A stretch of 44,793 nucleotides of DNA from Sulfurovum sp. GTDB taxonomy: Bacteria > Campylobacterota > Campylobacteria > Campylobacterales > Sulfurovaceae. Position numbers and translations under genes: made by a program. The stretch covers positions 1 through 44,793 of the forward strand of contig JAQUFB010000003.1 in assembly GCA_028684885.1 (NCBI GenBank). Reading direction: 5' to 3'. The notes below the pieces were generated by a model. The model was not told the DNA's origin. It worked only from the letters and a program-made list of their open reading frames with translations, and made no database searches. Shown here one piece after another: positions 44,228 to 44,793 of this stretch (positions are counted from its first letter, which is position 1; every line of letters begins with the position of its first letter).

Positions 44228-44793
44228 ATGTTGATGGTGGCCGGAGCAAAACGTACCGCCTTCACCCGACAGCTACTTGTACTGCTCAGCCTTCTCTTCT
44301 TGGGTACCACCACCGCTGAAGCTGCTTACGAACGCATAGCAAAACATGCCGGAATAAATCACCAAACATTTGAAAATATCGTGAAGAAGATCGTCAAGGT
44401 AGAGTCTACTACGGGCAGCTATCATATTGAAAATAAAAAAAGCGGTGCCCATGGACGCTACCAGATCATGCCGAAAACAGCCAGACACTATTCGCAAAAG
44501 CTCGGTATCCCTTACAGTCAATGGAAACAGCCGCGAAATCAGGACAGAATCTTTCAGGCGATCCTCAAATCCAATATCCAAGAACTGAAAAAAAACGGCA
44601 TCAAGATCAATGCATTTACCATCTACGGGGCGCACCAGCAGGGTGCAGGCGGTTTCAATGCCATTATGAAAAACAAAAAGCTTACAAGAAGCCTGGAGAG
44701 AAATCTCCGATACAACCTTCCCAAGAAACTGAGAAAAACACACCGTTCAAGACTCGTAACGGTATGGAAAGAGTATTGGCAGGAGAAGCTTGC
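44228..44793 (+). CDS. Lytic transglycosylase-like protein, 3'-truncated, start uncertain
   Basis: The frame is open from 44150 to the window end, where it is cut off. From ATG 44228 or 44234 the protein begins with a plausible signal peptide (AKRTAFTRQLLVLLSLLFLG, then TTTAEA). The mature part carries an SLT/lysozyme-like domain: KKIVKVESTTGSYHIEN with the expected catalytic glutamate, GAHGRYQIMPKTARHYSQ, and YGAHQQGAGGFNAIM. It should cleave peptidoglycan in the periplasm. No ribosome site precedes the ATGs; the only good one, AAAGGAG at 44174-44180, sits five bases before an in-frame ATC at 44186, which would add 14 residues. A phage or conjugation origin is possible, but no such genes are visible. 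Confidence 0.75.
   Translation, partial: MLMVAGAKRTAFTRQLLVLLSLLFLGTTTAEAAYERIAKHAGINHQTFENIVKKIVKVESTTGSYHIENKKSGAHGRYQIMPKTARHYSQKLGIPYSQWKQPRNQDRIFQAILKSNIQELKKNGIKINAFTIYGAHQQGAGGFNAIMKNKKLTRSLERNLRYNLPKKLRKTHRSRLVTVWKEYWQEKL

Noticed and set aside
44273-44743. Minus-strand open frame of 156 codons at the right end
   Set aside because: The opposite strand encodes a clear lysozyme-like domain (GRYQIMPKTA), so this is the shadow.

Overview
The window looks like chromosomal DNA from a free-living member of the Campylobacterota (Epsilonproteobacteria), most like the Sulfurovum/Sulfurimonas group of sulfur- or hydrogen-oxidising autotrophs. This rests on protein character and gene order, not on a database search. 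The block HIT protein / pheS-pheT-ispH-aroA-rpsA-serA is, from memory, close to the arrangement in Helicobacter and Campylobacter. The monomeric isocitrate dehydrogenase with malate dehydrogenase, fumarase and succinyl-CoA ligase in one run fits a (reductive) TCA cycle lifestyle. No rRNA, tRNA, CRISPR array, transposase or prophage was seen.

Layout. (1) Positions 1-5997, minus strand: central carbon genes icd, two tandem malate dehydrogenases, fumC and the first codons of sucC. The two malate dehydrogenases differ at the residue that normally selects NAD over NADP. (2) 6260-13579, minus strand: a Kef-type antiporter with a periplasmic rhodanese, DNA polymerase III alpha, a DJ-1 family protein and elongation factor P. 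(3) 13692-19251, minus strand: a tripartite efflux operon (TolC-like, membrane fusion protein, RND permease) in which the permease is encoded as two separate half-proteins. (4) 19399-28404, minus strand: serA, rpsA, aroA, ispH, pheT, pheS, followed by a divergent HIT gene.

(5) 28532-37440, plus strand: a thiamine region with two TPP riboswitches. The first controls an uptake and salvage operon: TonB-dependent receptor, small thiamine-binding protein, PnuT-type permease and thiamine-kinase-like protein. The second, with an unusually long extra hairpin, controls thiC-thiO-thiS-thiG. A 124-bp nested palindrome lies between the two units. Cells therefore appear able both to scavenge and to make thiamine, with each route shut by TPP.

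(6) 37474-44793, both strands: mgtE, a small cysteine-rich protein, a nitroreductase, a 2-Cys peroxiredoxin, an AraC/GyrI-like regulator divergent from a PLP aminotransferase, an L,D-transpeptidase and a 3'-truncated lytic transglycosylase. Several genes here have odd starts: two candidate leaderless mRNAs, one gene with two Shine-Dalgarno-supported starts, and one whose only Shine-Dalgarno points at an ATC codon.

The most interesting points are the tandem malate dehydrogenases with different predicted cofactors, the complete thiamine salvage operon, the naturally split RND permease, the nested palindrome and the AraC promoter/operator architecture. None of these is a proven new system.
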